Part shown: positions 33,395 through 41,907 of the stretch, piece by piece | How the letters are laid out: the number at the start of each line of letters is the position of its first letter | Position numbering within the stretch: the first letter of the stretch is position 1 | From: Butyricicoccus_B sp017886875 | GTDB taxonomy: Bacteria > Bacillota > Clostridia > Oscillospirales > Butyricicoccaceae | DNA length: 64,000 bases | NCBI GenBank assembly: GCA_963931655.1 | Contig: OZ007036.1 | Span: 1,240,001 to 1,304,000 of the forward strand | Direction: 5' to 3' | The notes under the pieces: generated by a model | What the model was told of the DNA's origin: nothing | The model's input: only the letters and a program-made list of their open reading frames with translations | The model's database searches: none | Program-made: the position numbers and the translations under genes

Positions 33395-35140
33395 ATGAAA
33401 ACCACTACACTTATAAAGCGGTTTGCACCGTATTTTAAACCATACACTCATGTGTTATTGTTTGACTTATTTTGTGCAGGGCTTACCTCAGCATGTGATA
33501 TTGTTCTCCCGCTTCTTGTAAGGTCACTTGCACAACAAGGTATAAACGATTTGGCTGGTATGACAACAGAGTTTATATTAAAACTTGCAGGTATCTATTT
33601 AATTTTACGAATAATAGATGTATTAGCAACATATTTTATGGCAAATATCGGTCATATTATGGGTGCAAAGATAGAAACCGATATGAGAGCTGCACTTTTC
33701 ACCCATTTACAAAAGCTATCATTTAGATATTATGCAGATACTAAAGTTGGTCAACTAATGGCAAGAATAACATCAGATTTATTTGATGTTACTGAATTTG
33801 CACATCACTGTCCTGAAGAATTTTTTATAGCAGGACTTAAAATTGGTGTATCTTTTATTGTTTTATGTACAATAAATATACCACTTACTCTTATTATTTT
33901 TATAATTGTTCCATTTATGATTTACTTTTCTGCAAAATTTAATCATAAAATGCGAGCAACATTTAGAAAAAATAGAGTTCAAGTTGGCGAAATAAATGCA
34001 CAAGTAGAAGATAGCTTACTTGGTATAAGAGTTGTAAAATCTTTTACAGGTGAGCAAATGGAAATTGACAAATTTAAAAAAGGTAATGATGATTGGTTTG
34101 AAATAAAACAAGAAAATTATCGTTTAATGGGTGCATTTAGTGCTACAAATAGGGCTTTTGATGGTCTTTTATATCTTGCTGTTATACTTGCAGGCGGATT
34201 TTTTATGCTTAATAATGTAATAACGCCTGCCGATTTTATGGCGTACATACTTTATATTTCAACTTTAATGGCAACAATAAGGCGAATTGTAGAGTTTGCA
34301 GAACAATTTCAGCGTGGACTTACTGGTATTGATAGATTTTTTGAGGTTATGGACGTTGAACCAGATATCAAGGATAGCAAAGATGCAAAGAGCTTAAAAT
34401 ATGTCAATGGTGATATAGAGCTTAAAAATGTAAGTTTTGCCTATGCTGATGACCCAAATACCCCCGTTTTACAAGATGTAAGCTTAAAGATACATGCAGG
34501 TGAAAGTGTAGCACTTGTAGGGCCAAGTGGTGGCGGTAAATCCACTATTTGCAACCTTATACCAAGATTTTATGATGTAACATCTGGCAGTGTAACTATT
34601 GATGGAATAGATATAAGAACAGTAAAACAAGCTGATTTAAGAAAGAAAATCGGCATGGTTCAACAAGATGTTTATTTATTTTCTGGAACTATCTATGATA
34701 ATATACGCTATGGTAGACCAGATGCAAGCTATGAAGAAGTTGTGGAGGCTGCAAAAAAAGCAGGTGCACATGATTTCATAATGAAAACACCAGATGGATA
34801 TAATACTTATGTTGGTGAGCGTGGTGTAAGGCTTTCAGGCGGTCAAAAACAGCGTATATCTATTGCAAGAGTATTCTTAAAAAATCCACCTATACTTATA
34901 CTTGATGAAGCTACATCAGCACTTGATAATGAATCAGAACGACTTGTACAAGAAAGCTTACAAAGATTAAGTCATGGCAGAACGGTTTTAACCATTGCAC
35001 ATAGACTTTCAACTGTAAGAGCTGCTGATTTAATAGTTGTTTTAACTGAAAATGGTATATGTGAACAAGGCACGCACGATGAACTTATAAAAAAAGACGG
35101 TGTATATGCTAATTTATGTCATTTAGCAGAGGGATTTTAG
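33395..35140 (+). CDS. ABC exporter, permease-ATPase fusion
   Basis: This 581-residue half-transporter has six membrane helices in residues 15-300 and a nucleotide-binding domain with Walker A VGPSGGGKSTI, Q-loop VQQDVYLFSGTI, signature LSGGQKQRI, Walker B ILILDEATSALD and the switch His in TIAHRLST. This is the MsbA/LmrA-like layout, working as a homodimer or heterodimer. Only one such gene is present. AGGAGG precedes the start and a dyad overlaps the promoter. The substrate is unknown: lipid, peptide or drug. Confidence 0.93.
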   Translation: MKTTTLIKRFAPYFKPYTHVLLFDLFCAGLTSACDIVLPLLVRSLAQQGINDLAGMTTEFILKLAGIYLILRIIDVLATYFMANIGHIMGAKIETDMRAALFTHLQKLSFRYYADTKVGQLMARITSDLFDVTEFAHHCPEEFFIAGLKIGVSFIVLCTINIPLTLIIFIIVPFMIYFSAKFNHKMRATFRKNRVQVGEINAQVEDSLLGIRVVKSFTGEQMEIDKFKKGNDDWFEIKQENYRLMGAFSATNRAFDGLLYLAVILAGGFFMLNNVITPADFMAYILYISTLMATIRRIVEFAEQFQRGLTGIDRFFEVMDVEPDIKDSKDAKSLKYVNGDIELKNVSFAYADDPNTPVLQDVSLKIHAGESVALVGPSGGGKSTICNLIPRFYDVTSGSVTIDGIDIRTVKQADLRKKIGMVQQDVYLFSGTIYDNIRYGRPDASYEEVVEAAKKAGAHDFIMKTPDGYNTYVGERGVRLSGGQKQRISIARVFLKNPPILILDEATSALDNESERLVQESLQRLSHGRTVLTIAHRLSTVRAADLIVVLTENGICEQGTHDELIKKDGVYANLCHLAEGF

Positions 35141-35153
35141 GAGGATTAAATAA

Positions 35154-35948
35154 ATGCATGATTATGGTTTTATTCAGTGGTTACTGATATTTTATATATA
35201 TGCATTTGCAGGCTGGATTTTTGAATGTTGTGTTGTATCAATCCAGCAAAAACGACTTATAAACCGAGGTTTTTTGCGTGGACCAATGCTACCTATCTAT
35301 GGTTTTGGTGCTATTATCATGCTTTATACTGCCCTACCACTTCACAACAACCCAATAAAAGTATATTTTGCTGGTGTATTTGTTGCAACTATATTTGAAT
35401 ATATAGTTGGAGTTTTGATGGAAGCAATATTTCATGTTAAATATTGGGATTATTCTGAGCATAAATTCCAATTTCAGGGCAGAATATGCCTTCAATCGTC
35501 ACTTGCATGGGGTGTGCTTAGTGTGCTTTTAGTATGGGTGTTTCAACCCCCTATTGATTATTTATTAGGCGAGTTTAATTCTATACCGCTTATGTTTACA
35601 ATTATTATTATAAGTGTGTATTTTGTAACCGATGTAGTAGCATCTATAAAGACCGCATTCGATTTAAGCCGAAGCCTTGCAGAGCTTGATAAAATGCGAC
35701 TTGAAGTACGCCGAATGAAAAAAGTGCTTGCTGACCAAGCCGAACAAAAACGTGATGAACTTTCCTCTATGGTTAAGCAAGGTAGAAATCAGCTTGAAGA
35801 TGCTATTTCAGCCGCTGAACAGAAAATTGATAAAACAGTTGAACAAATGCACTTTCTACGCAAAAGTATGATTAAAGGTAATCCAACTTTAAAATCAACT
35901 CGTTTTAATGATACACTCGAAGATTTACGCAAGCGTTTACGCAAATAA
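35154..35948 (+). CDS. CmpB-family putative ABC transporter permease
   Basis: This 264-residue protein has five or so membrane segments in its first 165 residues with the family pattern YAFAGWIFECCVVSIQQK, NRGFLRGPMLPIYGFGA, EYIVGVLMEAIFHVKYWDYS and GRICLQSSLAWG. The last 90 residues are a charged coiled coil. The family (PF06541) is labelled a type IV ABC transporter but its function is not established. It lies 13 bases after the ABC exporter, so both belong to one transcript. Confidence 0.85.
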   Translation: MHDYGFIQWLLIFYIYAFAGWIFECCVVSIQQKRLINRGFLRGPMLPIYGFGAIIMLYTALPLHNNPIKVYFAGVFVATIFEYIVGVLMEAIFHVKYWDYSEHKFQFQGRICLQSSLAWGVLSVLLVWVFQPPIDYLLGEFNSIPLMFTIIIISVYFVTDVVASIKTAFDLSRSLAELDKMRLEVRRMKKVLADQAEQKRDELSSMVKQGRNQLEDAISAAEQKIDKTVEQMHFLRKSMIKGNPTLKSTRFNDTLEDLRKRLRK

Positions 35949-35956
35949 AATTTAAA

Positions 35957-35990
35957 GAACCCGACAGAAATTAAATCTGTCGGGTTCAGT
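35957..35990 (+). terminator. Terminator after the CmpB-family gene
   Basis: GAACCCGACAGA (35957-35968) pairs perfectly with TCTGTCGGGTTC (35976-35987). The T-tract is short (AGTTTAT), so ending may be partial. Confidence 0.75.
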
Positions 35991-36064
35991 TTATAAAGGG
36001 GAAAAACAACTTGTGTTATAGTAATCTTTTTTCATTATATATGATATGCAGAAACAAGTGAATA

Positions 36065-36073
36065 TGCTATAAT
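36065..36073 (+). promoter_or_regulatory. Extended -10 promoter of the lipoprotein operon
   Basis: TGCTATAAT at 36065-36073 is an ideal extended -10 element, 62 bases before the lipoprotein start. The -35 region (TATGCA) is weak, as is usual for extended -10 promoters. Confidence 0.5.
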
Positions 36074-36134
36074 AAACAAAAAAGATAATTTATTTTCTAC
36101 ATATATTACTAAATATTAGAAAGGGGTGCTACAT

Positions 36135-37124
36135 ATGCGAAAATTTTTAAAATTTATATTAAGCTTTACACTTATTGCAATACTTTGCGGCTGTCAAAGA
36201 ACTGTAATTTTTGATATCTACAACAATCACCCTAAAATAAAAATAGGAATGAGTATCTCCTCTGAAGGTACATTTTTAAATAATGTGTGTGCTTCAGCTA
36301 AAAAGGCTGCTGATGAACATGATGTGCAGCTTGAAATATTATCTGCAAATAACGACCAAAAAACTCAATCTGAACAAATTAAAAAGTGGGCAGACGATAA
36401 CTATGCAGCAGTTATAGTTGTTTTATGTGATGATACAGCTGGAAAACAGATTTTAGAAAATGCTGGTACTATGCCTGTGGTTTTTATAAATCGCTGTCCT
36501 AGTGACCATGAGGTATTACAAAGCAAACAAAATGTAATTTATATAGGTGGCAAAGAAGGTGATGCTGGCAGGCTGCAAGGCGAATTTTTAAGTGAATATT
36601 TTATTTCACAAAATAATAATACACCAACAATAGCTGTTATTTCAGGTGAAAGTGATAACTTTACTTCAAATATACGAATAGATGCCGCAAAAGAAGCTAT
36701 ATCAAATGCGGGACTTATGCCATTTTATGTTTATGAAAGCTCAGGCGGTTGGGATAAGTCAAAAACACAATCAGATTTTTATAAATTTTTACAAAGTAAA
36801 CCAACTATAGATGCGGTGTTAGCTGTGAATGATGATATGGCTATCGGTGCAGCTGATGCATTAGCTCAAGCGGGTTATGCTCTTTCTAGTATTCCAATAG
36901 TTGGAGTTGATGCCACACCTGAAGGTCGAGCTGCCGTTAGAGATGGAAGAATAGATTTTACTGTATATCAAAACCCTGAATACCAAGGTGCAGGTGCAGT
37001 AAATGAAATTATGACTATGCTTGGTGGTGATATGCCAAATGCTGATGTAGATAGCATACAATGGCACGAATATATGCCAGTTACCGCAGTAAATATAGAC
37101 CAGCTTTTCCCTGATGACAGATAA
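36135..37124 (+). CDS. Sugar-binding-type periplasmic lipoprotein
   Basis: This 329-residue protein has a lipoprotein signal (KFILSFTLIAILCGC, lipidated Cys20) followed by a LacI/RbsB-type binding fold: IKIGMSISSEGTFLNNVCASAKKAA, WADDNYAAVIVVLCDD, VVFINRCP, IAVISGESDN, DAVLAVNDDMAIGAADAL and IPIVGVDATPEGRAAVRDG. It should capture a sugar or related ligand outside the membrane. No ABC permease or ATPase is adjacent; the next genes are FtsW/RodA and PBP, so it may be a sensor. ATG 36135 is chosen for AAGGGG eight bases before it. Confidence 0.88.
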   Translation: MRKFLKFILSFTLIAILCGCQRTVIFDIYNNHPKIKIGMSISSEGTFLNNVCASAKKAADEHDVQLEILSANNDQKTQSEQIKKWADDNYAAVIVVLCDDTAGKQILENAGTMPVVFINRCPSDHEVLQSKQNVIYIGGKEGDAGRLQGEFLSEYFISQNNNTPTIAVISGESDNFTSNIRIDAAKEAISNAGLMPFYVYESSGGWDKSKTQSDFYKFLQSKPTIDAVLAVNDDMAIGAADALAQAGYALSSIPIVGVDATPEGRAAVRDGRIDFTVYQNPEYQGAGAVNEIMTMLGGDMPNADVDSIQWHEYMPVTAVNIDQLFPDDR

Positions 37125-37135
37125 TGGAGGAAAAA

Positions 37136-38956
37136 ATGCAAACTATTACAAATGCACTTCAAGCTGTACTTGATGCAATAACAGGTGCAGCGGCTGACTA
37201 TCCTATGCTTGGCATATGGTATACAACGGTTATTCGTTTTATTTTACCTGTGCTTGCACTTCTTATTCTTTTAACTGTTATACGTTCACTTTTAACTGTT
37301 CCACATATTCCTGAAACTTGGGCTTATATAAGCCTACCAAATGGTGAACGTGTACCGCTTACCCACTGGGAAAATTTAGTCGGTAGAGCTAAAAATAACG
37401 ATGTTATTTTAAGCTATCCATCAATTTCCCGAACACATGCAGCAATAAACCGAAATGATAAAGGCGAATGGACACTTTACGATTTAGACTCCACAGGTGG
37501 TACGACCGTAAATGGCTACATCGTTGATGGTGACGCCATTTTGGAAGAAGGCGATGTTGTTTCCTTTGGTGGAGTTGAAACTGTGTTTTTACCGCTGACA
37601 GTAAGCGAAAAACGCAGTCAACGCCAGTTAAGAGCTGAAGAAACTCGCCCTGTATCCCCTTGGGGACTGCTTGTACTTTTAACTATGTTTCAAGTCTTTA
37701 CAGCTATACAGCTTATTGTAAGTATGGGCGAAAAAGCTACTGTAAATATCCCGCTTGTATTTTTAGGTTTAACAGCTACAATGTGGATTTATTGCCTTAC
37801 TTTTAGGGCAATGCGTCGTGTAGGCTTTGAAATGGAGCTTATAGCGTTCTTTCTTTGTACGCTTGGTCTATCTGTTACAGCCTCAACAAATCCCGATGAC
37901 TTAGTAAAAATCTTTTTAACAATGCTTGGCGGTTTATTTGGCTTTATGGCACTGTGTTTTATACTTAGAAATCTTGAAAGTGCTCAAAAAATCCGCTGGA
38001 TAATGGCGGCTGGTGCGATAGGTCTGCTTGCAATTACACTTATTGCGGGTACTGGTGCTTATGGTGCTAAACTTTGGTTAAGACTAGGCCCTATATCTAT
38101 ACAGCCATCAGAGATTGCAAAGATATGTTATATTTTTGCAGGTGCGGCAACACTTGACCGTTTGTTTAAAAAGCGAAATTTAACACTGTTTATTGTGCTT
38201 ACTGGTATGTGTGGCGGTTGCCTGGCTCTTATGAATGACTTTGGTACTGCACTTATTTTCTTTGTTACATTCCTTGTAATTGCTTTTATGCGTTCAGGCG
38301 ACTGGGCAACACTTGCATTAATATGCTCTGGCTGTGGCATTGGTGGTATGATGCTTTTAAAGCTTAAAGCACATGTGGCAGCACGTTTTGCCGTTTGGGG
38401 TCATGCTTGGGAACATGCATCAGATTCTGGTTTCCAACAAGTAAGAACTATGTCAGCTTCTGCTTCTGGTGGTCTTATCGGTGTAGGTGCAGGCAATGGC
38501 TGGCTTAAAGGTGTATTTGCCGCTGATACTGACCTTGTTTATGGTATGCTTTGTGAAGAATTTGGTTTTATTATCGCTTTACTTGCGATTTTATGTATTA
38601 TAACCCTTGCAGTGTTTTCTGTTCGTGCTTGTAGAGCTGGACGCTCTAGTTTTTATACTATTGCTGCCTGTGCAGCATCTTCTATGATGGTTGTGCAAAC
38701 CTGTTTAAATGTATTTGGTGCAGTTGATATTTTACCACTTACAGGTGTAACATTCCCGTTTGTATCCAATGGTGGTTCAGCTATGCTTTCTGCTTGGGGA
38801 TTACTTGCTTTCTTAAAAGCAACAGACACAAGACAAAATGCAAGTTTTGCTGTAAAACTTCCTAGCCGAAAGCAGATAAAACAAGAAGATGAAATAGATA
38901 ACTATACCGATTATACAGGCGAGGACTATATGGAGGACGATTATGAGGAAGATTGA
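37136..38956 (+). CDS. FHA domain fused to FtsW/RodA/SpoVE glycosyltransferase
   Basis: This 606-residue protein has one membrane helix (about residues 27-50), an FHA domain (about 65-150: VGRAKNNDVILSYPSISRTHAAI, LYDLDSTGGTTVNG) and a ten-helix SEDS domain with KLWLRLGPISIQPSEIAKI and MNDFGTALIFF, and ending LPLTGVTFPFVSNGGSAMLSAWG. SEDS proteins polymerise lipid II with a class B PBP partner, encoded just downstream with a 14-base overlap. The FHA domain binds phosphothreonine and suggests control by a Ser/Thr kinase. ATG 37136 has GGAGG before it. Confidence 0.92.
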   Translation: MQTITNALQAVLDAITGAAADYPMLGIWYTTVIRFILPVLALLILLTVIRSLLTVPHIPETWAYISLPNGERVPLTHWENLVGRAKNNDVILSYPSISRTHAAINRNDKGEWTLYDLDSTGGTTVNGYIVDGDAILEEGDVVSFGGVETVFLPLTVSEKRSQRQLRAEETRPVSPWGLLVLLTMFQVFTAIQLIVSMGEKATVNIPLVFLGLTATMWIYCLTFRAMRRVGFEMELIAFFLCTLGLSVTASTNPDDLVKIFLTMLGGLFGFMALCFILRNLESAQKIRWIMAAGAIGLLAITLIAGTGAYGAKLWLRLGPISIQPSEIAKICYIFAGAATLDRLFKKRNLTLFIVLTGMCGGCLALMNDFGTALIFFVTFLVIAFMRSGDWATLALICSGCGIGGMMLLKLKAHVAARFAVWGHAWEHASDSGFQQVRTMSASASGGLIGVGAGNGWLKGVFAADTDLVYGMLCEEFGFIIALLAILCIITLAVFSVRACRAGRSSFYTIAACAASSMMVVQTCLNVFGAVDILPLTGVTFPFVSNGGSAMLSAWGLLAFLKATDTRQNASFAVKLPSRKQIKQEDEIDNYTDYTGEDYMEDDYEED

Positions 38957-40286
38957 AAGACGTGCAATGATTTGTCTTATCTTAGCATTTGCTTTATTTG
39001 TCGGTATATGTACTTTTGGATATCGTTTTGTACGTTATGGCAGTGAATGGGCATCTTTTCCTGCAAATAAACATCTGTATTCCAGTACAGGTACTATAAC
39101 AGATAGAGACGGTGATATACTTTCAAGTGTGGATAGTTCTGGCAGGCATTATTATGATGATGAAACAGTTAGAAAAGCTACACTTCATGCAGTTGGTGAT
39201 AAAGCTGGAAGTATTGGCACAGGTGCTATACATGCATTTTCAGATAAATTATCTGGATATAATCTGTTAACTGGTAGTAAATCCCCATTTAGCACAGAAA
39301 AAGTATTAAACCTTACAATAGATGCAGCATTTAATGTAGTTGCTTATAATGCATTAGACGGTCAAAAAGGTACAGTAGGTGTCTATGATTATACTACAGG
39401 CGAAATTCTATGTATGGTTTCCACTCCTACTTATGACCCAGAAAATGTTCCTGAAAATATGGATAGTGAAGAATATGATGGTGCATATTTAAATCGTTTT
39501 CTTTCCTCTGCTATTGTTCCTGGTTCAATTTTTAAGATTGTAACTTTAAATGCAGCTCTTGAAAATATACCTGATATTTATGACAGAACTTTTAAATGCA
39601 CTGGTAGTACAACTGTAGGCGGTATAGAAATAACCTGTCCTCATGCACATGGAACACTTGATATTCAAGATGCTTTTGCAAATTCATGCAATGGTGTATT
39701 TGGTAAGCTTGCCGCTGAAATGGGTGGAGATACCATGCAAAAATATGTAGATGCTGCTGGTCTTACTTCCAGTATATCTGTTGATGGTATACAAACTGCA
39801 AAGGGTACATTTTCTTTTGTCGGTGAGGACTCTGGTCAAGTTGCATGGTCTGGTGTAGGTCAAGGCAAAGATGCTTTAAATCCTTGCTCAATGATGACTT
39901 ATATGGGTGCTATTGCCTCTGGTGGTAGTACTGCAGTTCCTAAACTTATTAAATCAGTTGATGGCACTATTATTCCTAGTATTTCAACCAATAAAAAAAC
40001 TGATACACTTATCAATTCTGATACTGCACAGCAAATTCATAAAATGATGAGAAACAATGTTGAACAAACTTATGGTGCAAGCCGTTTCCCACACGGTACT
40101 TGTGCAAAATCTGGTACAGCAGAAGTTGGCGGCGGTTTAAGCCCTAATGCATGGTTTTCAGGTTTTATTGATGACCCTGAACACCCATATGCATTTATTG
40201 TACTTGTAGAAAATGGTGGCGGCGGTTCTAGCGTTGCTGGTGAGGTTGCAAGTAAAGTTTTAAATGCAATAGTGGATAAAATGTGA
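38943..40286 (+). CDS. Class B penicillin-binding protein (PbpA-like)
   Basis: This 447-residue protein has one N-terminal membrane helix (MICLILAFALFVGICTFGY) and a transpeptidase domain with active-site motifs PGSIFK (SxxK), SCN (SxN) and KSGTAEVGG (KTG-like). It is short for a class B PBP, like mycobacterial PbpA and spore-type SpoVD-like enzymes with a small N-terminal part. It overlaps the SEDS gene, its probable partner in cross-linking new glycan. The pair may serve division or elongation. Confidence 0.93.
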   Translation: MRKIERRAMICLILAFALFVGICTFGYRFVRYGSEWASFPANKHLYSSTGTITDRDGDILSSVDSSGRHYYDDETVRKATLHAVGDKAGSIGTGAIHAFSDKLSGYNLLTGSKSPFSTEKVLNLTIDAAFNVVAYNALDGQKGTVGVYDYTTGEILCMVSTPTYDPENVPENMDSEEYDGAYLNRFLSSAIVPGSIFKIVTLNAALENIPDIYDRTFKCTGSTTVGGIEITCPHAHGTLDIQDAFANSCNGVFGKLAAEMGGDTMQKYVDAAGLTSSISVDGIQTAKGTFSFVGEDSGQVAWSGVGQGKDALNPCSMMTYMGAIASGGSTAVPKLIKSVDGTIIPSISTNKKTDTLINSDTAQQIHKMMRNNVEQTYGASRFPHGTCAKSGTAEVGGGLSPNAWFSGFIDDPEHPYAFIVLVENGGGGSSVAGEVASKVLNAIVDKM

Positions 40287-40290
40287 TAAA

Positions 40291-40323
40291 AAAGCCTCTA
40301 GCACACGCTAGAGGCTTTTTTTT
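40291..40323. terminator. Terminator of the FHA-SEDS/PBP operon
   Basis: AAAGCCTCTAGC (40291-40302) pairs with GCTAGAGGCTTT (40307-40318), loop ACAC, followed by a T-run. The core AAGCCTCTAGC stem recurs at 40910-40935. Confidence 0.9.
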
Positions 40324-40332
40324 AGTATAGCA

Positions 40333-40659
40333 TTATAAATCCACTGATTTATTATTTTCTAATTCAGGATTTACTTTAAATGGCGAAAAAATAAAGCTAT
40401 TTTCAGATGTTTTTGTAATACTACCATTATATGCATATAAAACACCGCACATAAAATCTAATATTCTATTTGATAAATAACTATTCATACTTTCATCAAA
40501 ACAAATTTCTACTGATTTACCTATAGACAAATTAAAAATAATTTCTTGTGTTTCTGTAAATATATCAACCTCTGAGTTAATTGGCACATAATATACAGAT
40601 TTATGAAAAGGTATTATCTTTTCTGGTTTAACATTTATATTTAATTTTTTATAATCCAT
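40333..40659 (-). CDS. sepF: SepF-like cell division protein (short)
   Basis: This 108-residue protein contains the SepF core: YYVPINSEVDIFTETQEIIF, VEICFDESMN, ILDFMCGVLYAYNG, and SITKTSENSFIFSP. SepF anchors FtsZ and shapes the septum. It is shorter than typical (about 150 residues): the amphipathic membrane helix at the N-terminus is missing. Its usual neighbours (ylmE, ylmG, ylmH) are absent. It may be a second, non-canonical SepF. AAGGG precedes the start. It is separate from the PBP operon and convergent with it. Confidence 0.72.
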   Translation of the reverse strand: MDYKKLNINVKPEKIIPFHKSVYYVPINSEVDIFTETQEIIFNLSIGKSVEICFDESMNSYLSNRILDFMCGVLYAYNGSITKTSENSFIFSPFKVNPELENNKSVDL

Positions 40660-40909
40660 AATAACACCCTTTTCTTTATTATTCTCACAAATTTTTTTGA
40701 ATGATACTTTTATTTTATCAAATATAAAAAATAAATCAAATAAATTTTGTAAAATTAACTGTTTTTTGTGTGAAATTTGTCGAATAATGTCAAAACCATA
40801 TGCGGTGCAAATTTTATAATAAACCTTGAATATGTAGCAAATATAATGAGGTTTATAAATTTCAATATGAAATTGGTTGGTTTTCAGTACAAATTATTAT
40901 GTAAAATCT
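40660..40909. other. Non-coding spacer upstream of sepF
   Basis: About 250 bases without a gene, between the sepF start and the terminator of the GTPase gene. It contains an imperfect inverted repeat (ATAAACCT near 40820 and AGGTTTAT near 40848). No clear promoter elements beyond AT-rich tracts were found. Confidence 0.35.
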
Positions 40910-40935
40910 AAGCCTCTAGCTTGTGCTAGAGGCTT
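40910..40935 (-). terminator. Hairpin with the same stem as the PBP terminator
   Basis: AAGCCTCTAGC (40910-40920) and GCTAGAGGCTT (40925-40935) form an 11-bp perfect stem identical to that at 40292-40317, with a different loop (TTGT). It lies just after the stop of the minus-strand GTPase gene; the T-tract is weak. Confidence 0.65.
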
Positions 40936-40941
40936 AACTCT

Positions 40942-41889
40942 TTAATTAAAATATACTATTTCGTCTTTTGGTGGAGTTGCTTTTTCTATATCAAGCAGAG
41001 TTAAAACTGGACCTGCTCCTTTATATATCTCCAGTTCTTCAATATGGATTTTAGCTGTTATATTATACCATTCTTTGCTTTTAATCTGGCTAAATTTATC
41101 GCCTGTTTCACATATAAAACCTAGATATGCAATATCATCAGCACAGCAAACCATACCATGTCTACCAGTGAATATAAGACCTTTTGGCAGTTTATCACTA
41201 ATAAATACATGAGATTTAAATTTAACTGTTTTACCCTCATATTTTTCAGGTGAACTGCTTGCGTCTACATACCATAAACCAAAATCCTCATCAGAAATAT
41301 CAATTTCATCTGCCTCTATATCAAAAGGCATTACCATATTATCACGATAATCTTCAGAGTTACCATCTACATCATCAAGGAAAATTGTAGCTCTTGGGTT
41401 CATCGCTCTGATATTTCGGCTGTGCAAATAATCTTTATCCTTTTGAGTACATCTGTTAAATACAATTAAATCTGCATTTGTGATATGCTCAAACATTCTT
41501 TGACCTAAATTTGCAGAATAAAGCTCAAATGTAGAACCATTTATAGCAGCTACAACCTGATAAAGTTCCCAGTTTGCAGGCATACATTCATCTACAAACT
41601 CAGACAAATCCCACATGCCATTAAGCTCTACCATAACTCTATCTGCTTTGTTTTCACTTACAGCTTTTTTCAGTGCAGCAATCGTTACGTCTTCTATTTC
41701 ATCAAATGCAATAAGTGAACAGTTGCATTTTTTTAGAAAATCATCGTCAAATTCTTCTATGCCTTCTTCAAGCTGAACAATCAAAGTTTTTTCTGTTTCT
41801 GTAAAGTTTGGGTCTGATAAAACCTCTTTCATAAATGTTGTTTTACCACCCTCTAATAGACCAGTAAAAATATATACAGGAATACCCAA
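40942..41889 (-). CDS. CobW-family GTPase with DUF1980-like C-terminus
   Basis: This 315-residue protein has a CobW/P47K-like GTPase part (PVYIFTGLLEGGKTTFMKEVL as P-loop, VMVELNGMWDL, VFNRCTQKD as the NKxD-like site). It lacks the canonical CxCC motif. The C-terminal 100 residues (GKTVKFKSHVFISDKLPKGLIF, WYNITAKIHIE) resemble the C-terminal domain of the TIGR03943/YcgQ-type membrane proteins that accompany such GTPases. It lies 18 bases after the second CobW gene, in one operon. A role in metal (Zn) allocation is likely from the family. Confidence 0.78.
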   Translation of the reverse strand: MGIPVYIFTGLLEGGKTTFMKEVLSDPNFTETEKTLIVQLEEGIEEFDDDFLKKCNCSLIAFDEIEDVTIAALKKAVSENKADRVMVELNGMWDLSEFVDECMPANWELYQVVAAINGSTFELYSANLGQRMFEHITNADLIVFNRCTQKDKDYLHSRNIRAMNPRATIFLDDVDGNSEDYRDNMVMPFDIEADEIDISDEDFGLWYVDASSSPEKYEGKTVKFKSHVFISDKLPKGLIFTGRHGMVCCADDIAYLGFICETGDKFSQIKSKEWYNITAKIHIEELEIYKGAGPVLTLLDIEKATPPKDEIVYFN

Positions 41890-41907
41890 TATTTTTCGCC
41901 TCCAAAA

